A stretch of 64,000 nucleotides of DNA from Candidatus Poribacteria bacterium (GTDB taxonomy: Bacteria > Poribacteria > WGA-4E > WGA-3G): the NCBI GenBank assembly GCA_958295815.1, contig OY282374.1, forward strand, positions 186,001-250,000. The letters are read 5' to 3'. Below the pieces are notes generated by a model. That model was given only the letters and a program-made list of their open reading frames with translations. It did no database searches and had not been told where the DNA came from. Made by a program: the position numbers and the translations under genes. Positions within the stretch are counted from its first letter, which is position 1. Each line of letters opens with the position of its first letter. Shown here in pieces: positions 1 through 11,818 of this stretch.

Positions 1-1
1 T

Positions 2-49
2 GAAATTGTGAAAGTTCGGCGCGGGCTTTATGCCCTCAAAACGGATTGA
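2..49 (+). CDS. C-terminal end of a truncated gene, winged-helix-like tail
   Basis: Only the last 15 codons and the TGA stop of a gene running in from the left are present. The translation, EIVKVRRGLYALKTD, matches the last residues of the large protein ending at 19239 (EIVRVRWGVYALPS) in 10 of the first 12 positions. In that protein the segment is the wing and final strand of a C-terminal winged-helix-like domain. This fragment therefore probably belongs to a relative of that protein or to another protein carrying the same DNA-binding tail. The rest of the gene lies outside the window, so its function cannot be stated. Confidence 0.6.
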   Translation, partial: EIVKVRRGLYALKTD

Positions 50-139
50 AGCTGAAATCGTGTGGGAACCAAAGTGTACGGTAGTTAAACCCAACGTTAT
101 TACAATCTCTAAGAACGTATAAGCCGTAAAAATCTCCAT

Positions 140-165
140 TGTAGGAGCGATCGCCCGATCGCGAC
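140..165. repeat. Short palindromic intergenic repeat (GTAGGAGCG type)
   Basis: The core is GCGATCG-CC-CGATCGC (147-162), a 7-bp stem with a 2-nt loop, preceded by TTGTAGGA. A diverged copy lies in the opposite orientation at 13386-13414 and a weaker one at 36855-36880. All are between genes, which suggests a dispersed REP-like element. Confidence 0.5.
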
Positions 166-308
166 TGTTAATACAAAGAACTTACAAAATCTTGCCAGCA
201 CATCTCCAAGAAGATCTCCATGACCAATGGGTGAGGTATCCTAATACTTTATGGGTAGCCGTATAAGGTCACCGTCTTAACTTTAGGAGGTCTTTAATAA
301 ATTTTCAC

Positions 309-336
309 TTGCTATTTTTTTTCTGCATGATATATT
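309..336 (+). promoter_or_regulatory. Possible promoter for the oxidoreductase gene
   Basis: TTGCTA (309-314) and TATATT (331-336) are 16 bp apart in an AT-rich region. The match is modest and the leader would be about 130 nt, so this is a weak prediction. Confidence 0.25.
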
Positions 337-475
337 ATATTCTCTAAGATGAAATTTATAGACTAATATTAACAACAGAAAAAAGATTTTAAAAACAGGT
401 TGTCAGACTCGATCGGAACTTGAGTAAGAGCACACTATGCTCACGGCGCACCAGCGCGTGAAGGAGAACACAATT

Positions 476-1495
476 ATGGCAGGGAAACTGAAAGTTGCAG
501 CAGTTGGGTGCGGTGGTATCGGGCATCTACACCAACTCGGTTATCTCCAACATCCGGGGGCTGAATTGGTGGCAGTGTGTGATATAGATACGGCTAAAGC
601 GAAAGCACGTGCCGAAGAACTCGGTGTCCCTAAGTGGTACCCCTCCATCAACGAGATGCTCGCGCATGAGGAATGCGACTTGGTAGATGTTGTGACCGCC
701 GACTATCTACATTTTGAGCCAGTGATGGAATGTCTTGAAGCGGGCAAGCATGTTATCTCCGAGAAACCGCTTTCGCTTTACATCAACGAGGCGGAACAGA
801 TGGTGGCGAAGGCAGAGGAGAAAGGTGTGCACCTCGCTATTGATTACAACCGACGGTTCGCGCCCGGATATGTACAGGCGCGGAAATGGTTCGACGCTGG
901 TGAGATCGGGCAGACTTACTACTTAGATATGAAATTATCTCAAGGCGGTCCCGCCTCAACGTGGAAGGGCGAATATTATCTGCTCTATGAACTGGAGACC
1001 CACGCTATTGACCTGCTCCGATGGTTTGGCGGCGAAATTGTTGCTGTTTGTGCCCAGATGGCAAAACCACGGGAGCATGAAGCACGTGAAGGTGAAGATG
1101 CATGCTATACCAGTATGGCTATTTCGTTCCGTTATGAGACAGAAGTGGTTGCTACGTTGATGGCGAGTTGGGATAGCGATTTCATACATCCAATTGAGCA
1201 CCTTGAAATCTGCGGTTCTGATGGCGAAATTGTCGTTGATAATGTTCTCACGCGCGCAACATTAATGAAACGGGATAACCAGGTAGTAGAAGAATACCGT
1301 CCTTCCATTTTTAGAGACGAACAACTTGCCTTTAATGGGACCTTTGCGCTACGAGTGGCAGCACTTGTTGATGATTTACTCGTAGACCGATCACCGGCAC
1401 CAACAGGCAAAGATGGCTTGCAAGCCCTACGCATTACCGAAGCTATTGTCGAATCGTGGAAGGAAAAACGTGAGGTAACGGTTAAAATTGATTAG
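476..1495 (+). CDS. Gfo/Idh/MocA family NAD(P)-dependent oxidoreductase
   Basis: This 339-residue protein has the two-domain layout of the Gfo/Idh/MocA family, which oxidises or reduces sugars and cyclitols with a nicotinamide cofactor. The Rossmann motif GCGGIG is at residues 11-16, with CDID at the end of the second strand. The family's catalytic EKP motif is at 96-98, and His175 in ELETHAIDLLRW is the usual second-domain histidine. The start was set at 476 rather than 437 because AAGGAG lies at the right distance upstream and the protein then begins MAGKLKVAAV, directly before the first beta strand. No signal peptide is present, so it is cytoplasmic. A lipoprotein and a GH127 glycosidase follow, so a role in sugar metabolism is likely. 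The substrate cannot be read from sequence. Confidence 0.9.
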   Translation: MAGKLKVAAVGCGGIGHLHQLGYLQHPGAELVAVCDIDTAKAKARAEELGVPKWYPSINEMLAHEECDLVDVVTADYLHFEPVMECLEAGKHVISEKPLSLYINEAEQMVAKAEEKGVHLAIDYNRRFAPGYVQARKWFDAGEIGQTYYLDMKLSQGGPASTWKGEYYLLYELETHAIDLLRWFGGEIVAVCAQMAKPREHEAREGEDACYTSMAISFRYETEVVATLMASWDSDFIHPIEHLEICGSDGEIVVDNVLTRATLMKRDNQVVEEYRPSIFRDEQLAFNGTFALRVAALVDDLLVDRSPAPTGKDGLQALRITEAIVESWKEKREVTVKID

Positions 1496-1538
1496 TAAGG
1501 GCGGTAAACCGTTTCTATATGTAAGAAGGAGTGAAATT

Positions 1539-2228
1539 GTGAAACGCCATCTGTTTTTTTTACGAAAACTTCGTCAGGTATCGCTTGAGAGCTCTTCGTA
1601 TTCAACCGTGCGTACTTGTGTTGCGTCGCTTGTTTTCGTGATTTTGGCGATAAGTTGCGGTCCACCGCCTCAAGGGCAGTATTATGTCCCTGAAACAGCG
1701 ATCAAGGCTGCTGAGAAGAATGTGACACCACAATCGACACAGAACCAAGGCACCTTACCTGATAGTGCGCTCGTCCGTTTACAGAGGATGCCGTATCTTA
1801 GAAACGCCTTTAAAGAAACTCCAAGGGGTGTTCATAGTAGAAGTGGACTTGATGATTTTTATGCCAGGACGCGAGGAACTGTGCAACATGCCTCTATTAT
1901 CACCGGTGGCTCGCTTGATATTCTAAAGGCGTTTATTGCTAAAGGGTGGGCTCCTATTGTGATGATTCAATTGCCAGGACGGAACTCCCAAATTTTACCT
2001 GTGGCACGCTACAATGATAGATCGAGCGAAATATTCCTTCAAAATCCGACTAATCTTGCTGAACAGCGGTTGAGTTATGAGGAGTTTGAGAGGTATTGGG
2101 GTATGACTGCGCGGGGCAAATTTCTCTTAATCACACCACAAGCACTCAGCGACGTAGATGTTAAGAATGTCCTCGGGCGATATTTACCTGCAGAAGCGTT
2201 CCAACAGATTAGCATAAGAAGTCGCTAA
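1539..2228 (+). CDS. Putative lipoprotein with a C39-like peptidase fold, catalytic Cys not seen
   Basis: A 229-residue protein starting at GTG 1539, preceded by GAAGGAG. Starting at 1488 would overlap the upstream gene and has no ribosome site. The N-terminus has a long basic leader, a hydrophobic segment (VFVILAISC) and a cysteine typical of a lipoprotein signal, followed by a Pro/Gln-rich linker. The part after about residue 125 (GGSLDILKAFIAKGWAPIV, then LPVARYND) resembles the second half of C39-like bacteriocin-processing peptidases, where a His follows the G.P.i strand. Here that His is absent (ILPVARYND), and I see no CGPAS-type nucleophile upstream, so it is probably inactive or a binding domain. 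It sits between two sugar-related genes. The exact role is unknown. Confidence 0.6.
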   Translation: MKRHLFFLRKLRQVSLESSSYSTVRTCVASLVFVILAISCGPPPQGQYYVPETAIKAAEKNVTPQSTQNQGTLPDSALVRLQRMPYLRNAFKETPRGVHSRSGLDDFYARTRGTVQHASIITGGSLDILKAFIAKGWAPIVMIQLPGRNSQILPVARYNDRSSEIFLQNPTNLAEQRLSYEEFERYWGMTARGKFLLITPQALSDVDVKNVLGRYLPAEAFQQISIRSR

Positions 2229-2269
2229 TACCACACTTCACCTTATGGATAGGTGTGAGGGATTGAATT

Positions 2270-4159
2270 GTGAAAGCACTTTCATTTACGGCTGTTACGA
2301 TTAACGACCAGTTTTGGGCACCTCGGCAAAAGACGAATTCCGAGGCGACGATTCCGCACGAATTGGTGCAGTGCCGAGAGACCGGCAGGATTGATAACTT
2401 CGCGAAAGCTGCTGGCTTGATGTCTGGAGAGTTTGAAGGTATTTTCTTTAACGATTCCGACGTCTACAAATGGGTCGAGGCAGCGTCGTATACACTCTCG
2501 ACGCATCCGAATCCAATGTGGGAAGCAGAGTTGGATGAGGTGATCGCGAAAATTGCTGCCAGTCAACAGTCTGACGGTTATCTGAATACCTATTTCACGT
2601 TGGTTGAGCCGACGAAGCGTTGGCAGAATCTTGGCATTATGCACGAGTTGTATTGCGCCGGACATCTCTTTGAGGCGGCAGTCGCACATTATCAAGCGAC
2701 GGGAAAACGGACCTTATTGGATGTGGCATGTCGTTTTGCCGATCTGATTGACAGTATCTTTGGACCCGGCAAACGAGATGGGCTTCCGGGACATGAGGGA
2801 ATTGAACTCGCTCTTGTGAAATTAGCAAACGTCACGGGCGAGTCGCGCTATGCCGCGCTCGCGGAGTATTTTGTCACCCGACGCGGGCATTCTCCATCGG
2901 TCTTTGAGAAGGAACTGGAGAATCCTGACATTCCGGGCGGACTTGATTCCTATCGACATCATTACACGCGAGACGGAAAGTTTGAGGGGCACTATTCGCA
3001 GGCACATCTCCCAATAGAGCAACAGACAGAATGCGTCGGACACGCCGTACGTGCAATGTATCTCTACAGTGCCGCCGCCGATATCGCTTCTGCGACAGGT
3101 GATACAGGTATTTTGAACGCTCTGGACATGCTCTGGCGGAACGTAACAGAGAAGCGTCTGTATGTTACCGGTGGCGTGGGTCCTTCTGGTCACAATGAAG
3201 GCTTTACAAACGATTATGAGTTGCCAAATTTCTCGGCGTATGCCGAAACCTGCGCTTCGATTGGATTGATATTTTGGGCGCATCGAATGTTCCTGTTACA
3301 TGGCGAGTCTCGCTTTGTGGATGTGTTAGAAACAGCACTTTACAACGGCGCACTCTCTGGAATTTCGCTTGATGGGGCGGGTTTTTTCTATCAGAACCCA
3401 CTGGCGAGCCATGGCGATAGACATCGGCATGAATGGTTTGGCTGCGCGTGTTGCCCACCAAATATCGCACGACTCCTTGCATCTGTTGGACAATACATCT
3501 ATGCTGAATCGAACGAAGGCGTGTGGGTGAACCTGTACGTCAGTGGTACCGCCGAAGCGACTGTCGCAGAGAGCGTATCCGTGAAATTGACACAGGAAAC
3601 CGATTATCCGTGGACAGGCGATGTGACATTGACAATTGATCCCGAAGTCCCGCTTTCCTTTGCCCTCAATTTACGGGTCCCGGGCTGGTGTGAGCAATTT
3701 GAAGCAAGCGTCAACGGTAGAACCTATAAGCCGGAAGTGAATTCCGATGGTTATCTTTCAATTACGCGAGAGTGGCACGCTGATGACAGTGTTGAACTTC
3801 GGTTCGATATGCCTGTTGTACGTGTTTATGCGCATCCGCTTGTCCGAGAAAATGTCGGACGTTTTGCTTTACGTCGCGGTCCACTCGTTTACTGTTTTGA
3901 GGATGTCGACAATCCTGATGGCGTTTTTCAGACGTTGGCTCTTTCCAGTGATGTCGCATTGGAAACTACGTTTAATAGCGAGTTGTTGGGTGGTGTGACG
4001 CTTATCCGTGGTATGGGGACGGTATTGGACGATTCGGAATGGGAAAATAATCTTTATTTACACGCAAAACCGAAAATGAAGCAGTTGGAAGTTACGGCGA
4101 TTCCCTACTACGCGTGGTGCAATCGCGGCACGAGTCAGATGTCGGTGTGGGTTTTATAG
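2270..4159 (+). CDS. GH127 beta-L-arabinofuranosidase family protein (DUF1680)
   Basis: A 629-residue protein of normal length for GH127, starting at GTG 2270. The family uses a zinc-bound cysteine as nucleophile. The characterised bifidobacterial enzyme uses Glu322 as acid/base, Cys417 as nucleophile, and Glu338, Cys340, Cys417 and Cys418 at the metal site. The equivalents are visible here with matching spacing: Glu310 in HNEGF, Glu326 and Cys328 in YAETC, and Cys394-Cys395 in GCACCPPNI. The N-terminal two thirds form the (alpha/alpha)6 barrel and the rest is beta-rich. There is no signal peptide, so it acts in the cytoplasm on imported oligosaccharides. L-arabinofuranosides are the known substrates of the founding members, but DUF1680 is broader, so the exact sugar is uncertain. 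It is the last gene before a strong terminator. Confidence 0.88.
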   Translation: MKALSFTAVTINDQFWAPRQKTNSEATIPHELVQCRETGRIDNFAKAAGLMSGEFEGIFFNDSDVYKWVEAASYTLSTHPNPMWEAELDEVIAKIAASQQSDGYLNTYFTLVEPTKRWQNLGIMHELYCAGHLFEAAVAHYQATGKRTLLDVACRFADLIDSIFGPGKRDGLPGHEGIELALVKLANVTGESRYAALAEYFVTRRGHSPSVFEKELENPDIPGGLDSYRHHYTRDGKFEGHYSQAHLPIEQQTECVGHAVRAMYLYSAAADIASATGDTGILNALDMLWRNVTEKRLYVTGGVGPSGHNEGFTNDYELPNFSAYAETCASIGLIFWAHRMFLLHGESRFVDVLETALYNGALSGISLDGAGFFYQNPLASHGDRHRHEWFGCACCPPNIARLLASVGQYIYAESNEGVWVNLYVSGTAEATVAESVSVKLTQETDYPWTGDVTLTIDPEVPLSFALNLRVPGWCEQFEASVNGRTYKPEVNSDGYLSITREWHADDSVELRFDMPVVRVYAHPLVRENVGRFALRRGPLVYCFEDVDNPDGVFQTLALSSDVALETTFNSELLGGVTLIRGMGTVLDDSEWENNLYLHAKPKMKQLEVTAIPYYAWCNRGTSQMSVWVL

Positions 4160-4178
4160 TTTTTTCTTCTTTTTCTAC

Positions 4179-4210
4179 GGGTGGATGTGAAAATCCACCC
4201 ATTTTTTTTT
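4179..4210 (+). terminator. Rho-independent terminator after the GH127 gene
   Basis: GGGTGGAT (4179-4186) pairs perfectly with ATCCACCC (4193-4200) across a 6-nt loop, followed by an A and a run of nine or more T. It lies 20 bp past the stop codon. Confidence 0.85.
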
Positions 4211-4239
4211 GCAATATACCTTGTCGCCCAAACCTTTTC

Positions 4240-6099
4240 TTACCGATGGAATCGGCGTTCTAGTTCATCGCGTCCCATTTCAACGATGATAGGTCGTGAG
4301 TGCGGACAATTGAACGGAAGTTTCGCCTCAGATAGTTCTTTGAGGAGATTTATCATCTCTTTTGTATCCAAGGTATCTCCGGCTTTGACAGCCGATTTGC
4401 ATGCGAGCATTATCAAGGCGTTGTCAATCGCTTCTGGGATTTGCACCTCGGCATGTGGTGCTTCCGGGAGTTTATCGAGCAGATCCGTGACGGTTTGCGC
4501 GGCGACACGTGTGGGTAGGGGTGCCGGAATCGCCCGAATCAGGATAGTGTTCCCACCGAATTCCTCTAAATCAAAACCGAGTTTCTTGAAAATATCGCCG
4601 TGAATTTTGAGGGTGCCGAGCTGTTGTGCCGTAGTTTCTAAAGTGACTGGCAGTAGTAACCCTTGCACGGGAATCCCATCGGCTTCCATCTGGTTAACAT
4701 AGCGTTCATAAAGGACGCGCTCGGCAGCGACGTGCTGATCAATGAAGAAGATTTTGTCTCTCGCTTCAACAACGATGTAGGTTTTAAAGAGGTTCGTCTT
4801 CAATTGGAGGTTCTCGAAGTCAAGTAGACTGAGATTCGCTTCTTCAGGAATCTGTTGCTGCGGTGGCTGCACAACAATCCCGGCGGGTGTGCTTGAGGGT
4901 TGCACCTCTGGTACGTCGGTGATTTCGGTTTCCACACTGCTGTCTTCTGCTTGACGTGGCGGGATAGAAGGCGTTTGTGCGACAGGCGTTGTTGTTCGTT
5001 GTGGGATGTGGCGGGGTGTGGAAACCCGTTGTGAAAAACTGGTGTCTCGGCTTTCGGCGTCTCCCTCAGATGGCGTAGGTTCAACACGTGTTTCGATTTT
5101 GGGGATATACTTCGCTTTATGGATGGCATTGCGGAGCATCTTGACGATACCGCTGTAAATTGTACGTTCGTTCCGAAAGCGTACCTCTATTTTAGCCGGA
5201 TGTACGTTGACATCGACGGCTTCGGGTTCAAGCGTTAGGAAAAGCATAGCGACAGGCTGCCGATCCTTGGCAATCATCGAATTGAGTGCTTCTGTGAGTG
5301 CTGCACTTATGATGTGGCTGCGGATAGGTCGCTGGTTGAGAAAAAAGAGTTGATATGATCGGTTCGATTTTGTAAATTCGGGTTTCCCAATTAAGCCGGA
5401 CATCTTAAAATCGGGCAATTCTTCTGTGAATTCAGTGAGATTTTCAGCGAATTCTTTGCCGTATATGAGACGTACCCGCTCCAAATGTGAATCACAGCCG
5501 CGGACATCAAGAGCGGATTTCCCGTTGTGTGTCAGCGAAAATTGGATGCTCGGATGCGCCAGGGCTGTCCACGTTACTTGGTTCGTAACGTGATTCATCT
5601 CTGTGGTATCTGTTTTCAGAAACTTTAGGCGAGCTGGCACATTGTAAAAGAGGTTGTTAACCGACATGTGCGTGCCCGGGGAGCATCCGCTTTCTTGCAC
5701 AGATCGGAAGACACCACCGTCAACGTTCACTTTTGTTCCCATGAGAGCGTCGGCGGTACGTGTAAGAAGTTCAAATTGTGAGACTGAGGCGATACTCGCT
5801 AAGGCTTCACCGCGAAATCCAAAAGTTTGAATCTGTTCGAGGTCTTCAATACGATTCACTTTGCTTGTTGCGTGGCGTTCTAAAGCGAGGAGTGCGTCCT
5901 CACGCACCATGCCGCTTCCGTTGTCAGAGACACGGATAAGCCGTTTTCCACCGGCGCGAACTTCAACGCGAATTGAGGTGCTTTCCGCATCTACGGCGTT
6001 CTCAATAAGTTCTTTGACGACTGAGGCAGGACGTTCAACGACTTCGCCTGCGGCGATTTTATTGGAAACATCTGCAGAGAGTATTTTGATTTTTGGCAT
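4240..6099 (-). CDS. mutL: DNA mismatch repair protein MutL
   Basis: A 619-residue MutL. The GHKL ATPase motifs are all present: ENAVDA (33-38), DNGSGM (59-64) and FGFRGEAL (about 95-102). A Pro/Thr-rich linker (about 335-430) leads to the C-terminal dimerisation/nuclease domain. That domain has DQHVAAERVLYE (454-465), a variant of the endonuclease motif DQHAxxExxxxE with Val for Ala, plus ACKSAVKAG and CPHSRP near the end. This marks it as the nicking type of MutL found in bacteria without MutH. The start at 6099 gives MPKIKILS, the usual N-terminus, with GAAGG upstream; the longer frame runs into the upstream gene. It lies 11 bp after the ABC transporter stop, so it is probably cotranscribed with it. 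Confidence 0.96.
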   Translation of the reverse strand: MPKIKILSADVSNKIAAGEVVERPASVVKELIENAVDAESTSIRVEVRAGGKRLIRVSDNGSGMVREDALLALERHATSKVNRIEDLEQIQTFGFRGEALASIASVSQFELLTRTADALMGTKVNVDGGVFRSVQESGCSPGTHMSVNNLFYNVPARLKFLKTDTTEMNHVTNQVTWTALAHPSIQFSLTHNGKSALDVRGCDSHLERVRLIYGKEFAENLTEFTEELPDFKMSGLIGKPEFTKSNRSYQLFFLNQRPIRSHIISAALTEALNSMIAKDRQPVAMLFLTLEPEAVDVNVHPAKIEVRFRNERTIYSGIVKMLRNAIHKAKYIPKIETRVEPTPSEGDAESRDTSFSQRVSTPRHIPQRTTTPVAQTPSIPPRQAEDSSVETEITDVPEVQPSSTPAGIVVQPPQQQIPEEANLSLLDFENLQLKTNLFKTYIVVEARDKIFFIDQHVAAERVLYERYVNQMEADGIPVQGLLLPVTLETTAQQLGTLKIHGDIFKKLGFDLEEFGGNTILIRAIPAPLPTRVAAQTVTDLLDKLPEAPHAEVQIPEAIDNALIMLACKSAVKAGDTLDTKEMINLLKELSEAKLPFNCPHSRPIIVEMGRDELERRFHR

Positions 6100-6110
6100 G
6101 TTTTTAACCT

Positions 6111-8156
6111 TCAGGCTTTTTCTTGATACAGGTAACAATGGCATGAATGCGTCTGTGTGAAACCTGTTTCGTCTGGGTACGTGTTTTCACATATAGACAT
6201 CACTTCTGGGCAGCGTGGATGAAAATGACATCCCGATGGACGGTTGATTGGTGAAGGCACATCACCTTCTAATCGAATTTTTTCAACCCCCGTCTGTTCA
6301 TCCATTTTCGGTACAGCAGAGAGAAGTGCCCGCGTATATGGATGCTTGGGTGAATCGAAAATTTCCTCTGTTGTCCCACGTTCGACAATTCTACCGAGAT
6401 ACATCACGGCGACCTCATCAGCGAAGTACTCAACGACAGACAGGTTGTGGGTGATGAACAGATAAGTGAGATTGAAATCTGTCTGTAGCGATTTTAGCAG
6501 ATTCAGTATTTGTGCTTGCACAGACACATCGAGTGCACTGGTAGCTTCGTCGCAAACGATAAATTCAGGTTCAACGGCAAGACAGCGGGCGATACCGATG
6601 CGCTGTCTTTGACCGCCAGAGAATTCGTGGGGATAGCGCGTTACCATATCCGGTGATAAACCTACGCGGCGCATCAGTTCTGCGATCCGAACGTTGCGTT
6701 CCTCAGCAGATCCGCCGATGTTGTGTGTTTGCATTCCCTCTTGAATAATTGCCCCTACAGTCATCCGTGGGTTAAGGGATGCATACGGGTCTTGAAAGAT
6801 AATTTGCATCCGTTTCCGATACGGGTGCAACTTTTCGCGTTTTGCAGTGGCGATGTTAACACCGTCATAGATGAGATCGCCTTTGACAGGTACACCTAAT
6901 TGCAGGATGGCTTTTCCAAACGAGGTTTTACCAGATCCGGATTCACCGACGAGTGCGAGCGTTTTACCTTGTGGAATATCAAGCGTGACGTTATCAACAG
7001 CATAAACGTAGCCTGCTGTTCGCTTCAGAATTCCCTTCTGAATCGGATAGTGAACACAGAGATCTTTCACTTGAAGTTGTAGATGCGTTTCTGTTGATTG
7101 GGTCGTAGTCTCTCTATTTTCTCTATTCGCCTCTGTTTCAAGTTCAAGCGTTGTTGAGGTACCACTGGCGTTAAATGGAGGCTCAGGGTTATAGAGATGG
7201 CAGGCGACGTTATGTCCGTTGCTTTTGAGGGTCTGCAATATTGGGACGATATTTTCACATCCATCCATGACTTTCGGACACCGCTCAGCGAATCGACAAC
7301 CGTCGTTATACTCGGTGGCTTTCGGAACTCTACCTGTAATTGTGCGCAGTTCCGTACCACGTTTCTCACGTGCCGGTGTTGATTCGAGAAGTTTCACTGT
7401 ATACGGATGTTGTGGGGTTTTATAGAGTTGTTCCCATGTCCCTGTTTCTGCGATTTTTCCTGCATACATGACAGCAACCCGATCGGCAATATTCGCGACA
7501 ACCCCCAAGTCGTGCGTAATTAACAACACTGCCATCTGCAACTCCTGTTGGAGGCGTTGGATGAGTTCCAGAATCTGTGCTTGAATGGTGACATCGAGTG
7601 CTGTCGTCGGTTCGTCTGCAATGAGCAGTCCTGGGTGACAGGAGAGTGCCATAGCGATCATGACGCGTTGTTTCATGCCTCCGGACATCTGATGCGGATA
7701 TTCATCGTAACGAGCAGCAGGTTCGGGAATACCAACGAGGTCCAGCATCTCAATCGCTGCATTCCTTGCGGCAGTTCCACGAAGGTTTTGGTGTTGTCGG
7801 ATTGCCTCTGAAATCTGATTGCCAATCGTGAAAACTGGATTCAGGCTGGTCATCGGCTCTTGGAATATCATGGCGATGTCGTTGCCCTGAATTTTCCGTT
7901 TCTCGACTTCAGAGAGCCGTGTGAGGTTTTGTCCTTTGTAATAAATCGCACCATCTGCGATGAATCCAGCGGGTTTTGCAACGAGTTGAATTATGGAGAG
8001 TGCGGTAACGCTTTTACCGCAGCCCGACTCGCCGACGAGTGCGAAAATCTCGTTCGGTTTGATCTCAAAAGAGATACCATCGACTGCGCGCGCAAGTCCT
8101 TCTGGAGTGCGAAAATAGGTCTTGAGGTTCTGGACGCTGAGCAATGTGTCATGCAT
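6111..8156 (-). CDS. Dipeptide/oligopeptide ABC transporter, fused DppD-DppF ATPase
   Basis: A 681-residue fusion of two nucleotide-binding domains normally made as separate DppD/OppD and DppF/OppF proteins. Domain 1 has Walker A GESGCGKS (42-49), signature MSGGMKQR and Walker [13 protein letters not shown]. Domain 2 has GESGSGKT (about 400), FSGGQRQR and [12 protein letters not shown]. Each ends with the oligopeptide-transporter C-terminal extension, with its cysteine cluster ([14 protein letters not shown] and [14 protein letters not shown]). Such ATPases power uptake of peptides or other small solutes through two membrane subunits. Neither the permeases nor a binding protein is encoded here, so the partners lie elsewhere. 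The TTGACT-17-TAAAGT promoter places the transcription start almost at the ATG, so the mRNA may be leaderless. mutL follows in the same unit. Confidence 0.94.
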   Translation of the reverse strand: MHDTLLSVQNLKTYFRTPEGLARAVDGISFEIKPNEIFALVGESGCGKSVTALSIIQLVAKPAGFIADGAIYYKGQNLTRLSEVEKRKIQGNDIAMIFQEPMTSLNPVFTIGNQISEAIRQHQNLRGTAARNAAIEMLDLVGIPEPAARYDEYPHQMSGGMKQRVMIAMALSCHPGLLIADEPTTALDVTIQAQILELIQRLQQELQMAVLLITHDLGVVANIADRVAVMYAGKIAETGTWEQLYKTPQHPYTVKLLESTPAREKRGTELRTITGRVPKATEYNDGCRFAERCPKVMDGCENIVPILQTLKSNGHNVACHLYNPEPPFNASGTSTTLELETEANRENRETTTQSTETHLQLQVKDLCVHYPIQKGILKRTAGYVYAVDNVTLDIPQGKTLALVGESGSGKTSFGKAILQLGVPVKGDLIYDGVNIATAKREKLHPYRKRMQIIFQDPYASLNPRMTVGAIIQEGMQTHNIGGSAEERNVRIAELMRRVGLSPDMVTRYPHEFSGGQRQRIGIARCLAVEPEFIVCDEATSALDVSVQAQILNLLKSLQTDFNLTYLFITHNLSVVEYFADEVAVMYLGRIVERGTTEEIFDSPKHPYTRALLSAVPKMDEQTGVEKIRLEGDVPSPINRPSGCHFHPRCPEVMSICENTYPDETGFTQTHSCHCYLYQEKA

Positions 8157-8162
8157 GAAATT

Positions 8163-8191
8163 ACTTTAGCACAGGGGCTTGCGAAAGTCAA
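8163..8191 (-). promoter_or_regulatory. Sigma70-type promoter for the ABC-ATPase/mutL operon
   Basis: On the minus strand TTGACT (8191-8186) and TAAAGT (8168-8163) are separated by 17 bp. The -10 element ends 6 nt before the ATG at 8156, which implies a leaderless transcript; no Shine-Dalgarno sequence is visible. Confidence 0.6.
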
Positions 8192-8313
8192 GGCAAATAC
8201 GCACACGGAAAATAACAGTTGATCTTTTCTGCGATTTCAGATATAGATAGAGGAATGGAAGTAAGCAGTGTACTTACCGCAGGAATTGTGCATAAACGAG
8301 AGGAGATACGATT

Positions 8314-9330
8314 ATGGCAGGACAACGGTTTTTGACAGCAGAACAGGGCGTAGAACATCTTTTAAAAGCAACCCCACCGCTTCACTTTAATGGCACGACA
8401 AAAACCGAGTGGCAAGAGTGGCGGAGAGGATTTCGGCGCAACCTTGTTAAGGACTTGGGACCTTCACCAGAAGCGATACCATTGGAGGTTGAAACGCTGG
8501 AACAGACACAGCATGATGGCTACACACGGGAAAAGATTATCTTCAACCCAGATCCATTTTCTTCCATTCCGGCATACGTCTTAATCCCAGACGGGGCAAG
8601 CGCAGAAAATCCCGCACCGGCGGTACTGTGTGCACACGGACACGGGATCGGTAAAGATGGTGCAGTCGGAATTGTGGAGGACTATCAGAAACAGTACGCT
8701 GTGGAATTGGCACAACGCGGTTTCGTTACAATCGCACCGGATTGGCGGTGCTTTGGTGAACGGAAGGATCGCGATGAATGGGTGCGTCGTCCCAGTCGCG
8801 ACGGATGCAACGTTGCCTATCTCGCACTCGGGTATTTCGGATATCAACTGCTGCAACTCAATATTTCAGATGGAAAGCGGTGTTTGGACTACCTCCAGTC
8901 GCGTCCTGAAGTCGATGGTCGTCGATTGGGCTGCATGGGGTGTTCGTTTGGCGGCACAATGACCACATATATCTCTGCTCTGGATCGACGGGTTAAGGCA
9001 GCGGTTATTGTTTGTTATCTTAGCACATTGACGGACGCGCTGAATGACCGTGGGCGCGGAAACACGTGCGGTTCACAGTTTATGTTCGGGCTTCGGAAGG
9101 CAGGCGACATCGCTGACGTAGCGGGATTGATTGCGCCGCGGGCGTGTATGGCACAGATCGGTTCCGACGATATGTGTTTTATTGAAGATGATGCGCTGGG
9201 AGCCTTTGTGCAACTGGAGAAGATCTACACAGCAGCAGGGCAACGCGATCGGTTAGTGTTGGATCATTTTCAGGGTGAACACGAGATTAATTTAGAGGCG
9301 GGAATTGCGTTTTTAGAAGAACGATTGTAG
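8314..9330 (+). CDS. Alpha/beta hydrolase, acetyl xylan esterase/dienelactone hydrolase-like
   Basis: A 338-residue alpha/beta hydrolase. The nucleophile elbow is GCSFGG (209-214) with Ser211; Asp285 or Asp286 in QIGSDDM and His323 in FQGEHEI complete a likely triad, and HGHG (108-111) is the oxyanion-side motif. The long N-terminal cap region and overall layout resemble the acetyl xylan esterase and dienelactone hydrolase groups. There is no signal peptide. The start is supported by GAGGAG upstream. It is transcribed alone, divergent from the ABC transporter and convergent with lysA. The natural ester is unknown; deacetylation of plant or algal glycans is plausible given the GH127 and sulfatase neighbours, but that is inference. 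Confidence 0.85.
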   Translation: MAGQRFLTAEQGVEHLLKATPPLHFNGTTKTEWQEWRRGFRRNLVKDLGPSPEAIPLEVETLEQTQHDGYTREKIIFNPDPFSSIPAYVLIPDGASAENPAPAVLCAHGHGIGKDGAVGIVEDYQKQYAVELAQRGFVTIAPDWRCFGERKDRDEWVRRPSRDGCNVAYLALGYFGYQLLQLNISDGKRCLDYLQSRPEVDGRRLGCMGCSFGGTMTTYISALDRRVKAAVIVCYLSTLTDALNDRGRGNTCGSQFMFGLRKAGDIADVAGLIAPRACMAQIGSDDMCFIEDDALGAFVQLEKIYTAAGQRDRLVLDHFQGEHEINLEAGIAFLEERL

Positions 9331-9337
9331 GAACAGT

Positions 9338-9359
9338 GGGCAGGTATAGGAACCTGCCC
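9338..9359. terminator. Hairpin between convergent genes
   Basis: GGGCAGGT (9338-9345) pairs with ACCTGCCC (9352-9359) over a 6-nt loop. There is no T tract on either side, so it may be a weak bidirectional terminator or a member of the local palindrome family. Confidence 0.45.
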
Positions 9360-9367
9360 AAACACAT

Positions 9368-11795
<2,428 letters not shown>

Positions 11796-11818
11796 TTTTA
11801 ACTATGTACCTTTCTGAA

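Larger units (their letters stand above)
50..475. other. Intergenic region, 426 bp, without a recognisable gene
   Basis: It separates the truncated gene from the oxidoreductase at 476. It holds a GC-rich palindrome at 140-165 and, further right, an AT-rich stretch (about 295-400) with a weak promoter-like pair. I see no RNA gene and no ORF with a credible start. Confidence 0.5.

Noticed and set aside
7860..8222. ORFs antisense to the ABC transporter and elsewhere (for example 9491-9895, 22969-23565)
   Set aside because: They lie opposite strong coding sequence, lack ribosome sites and known motifs, and follow the codon pattern of the real strand.
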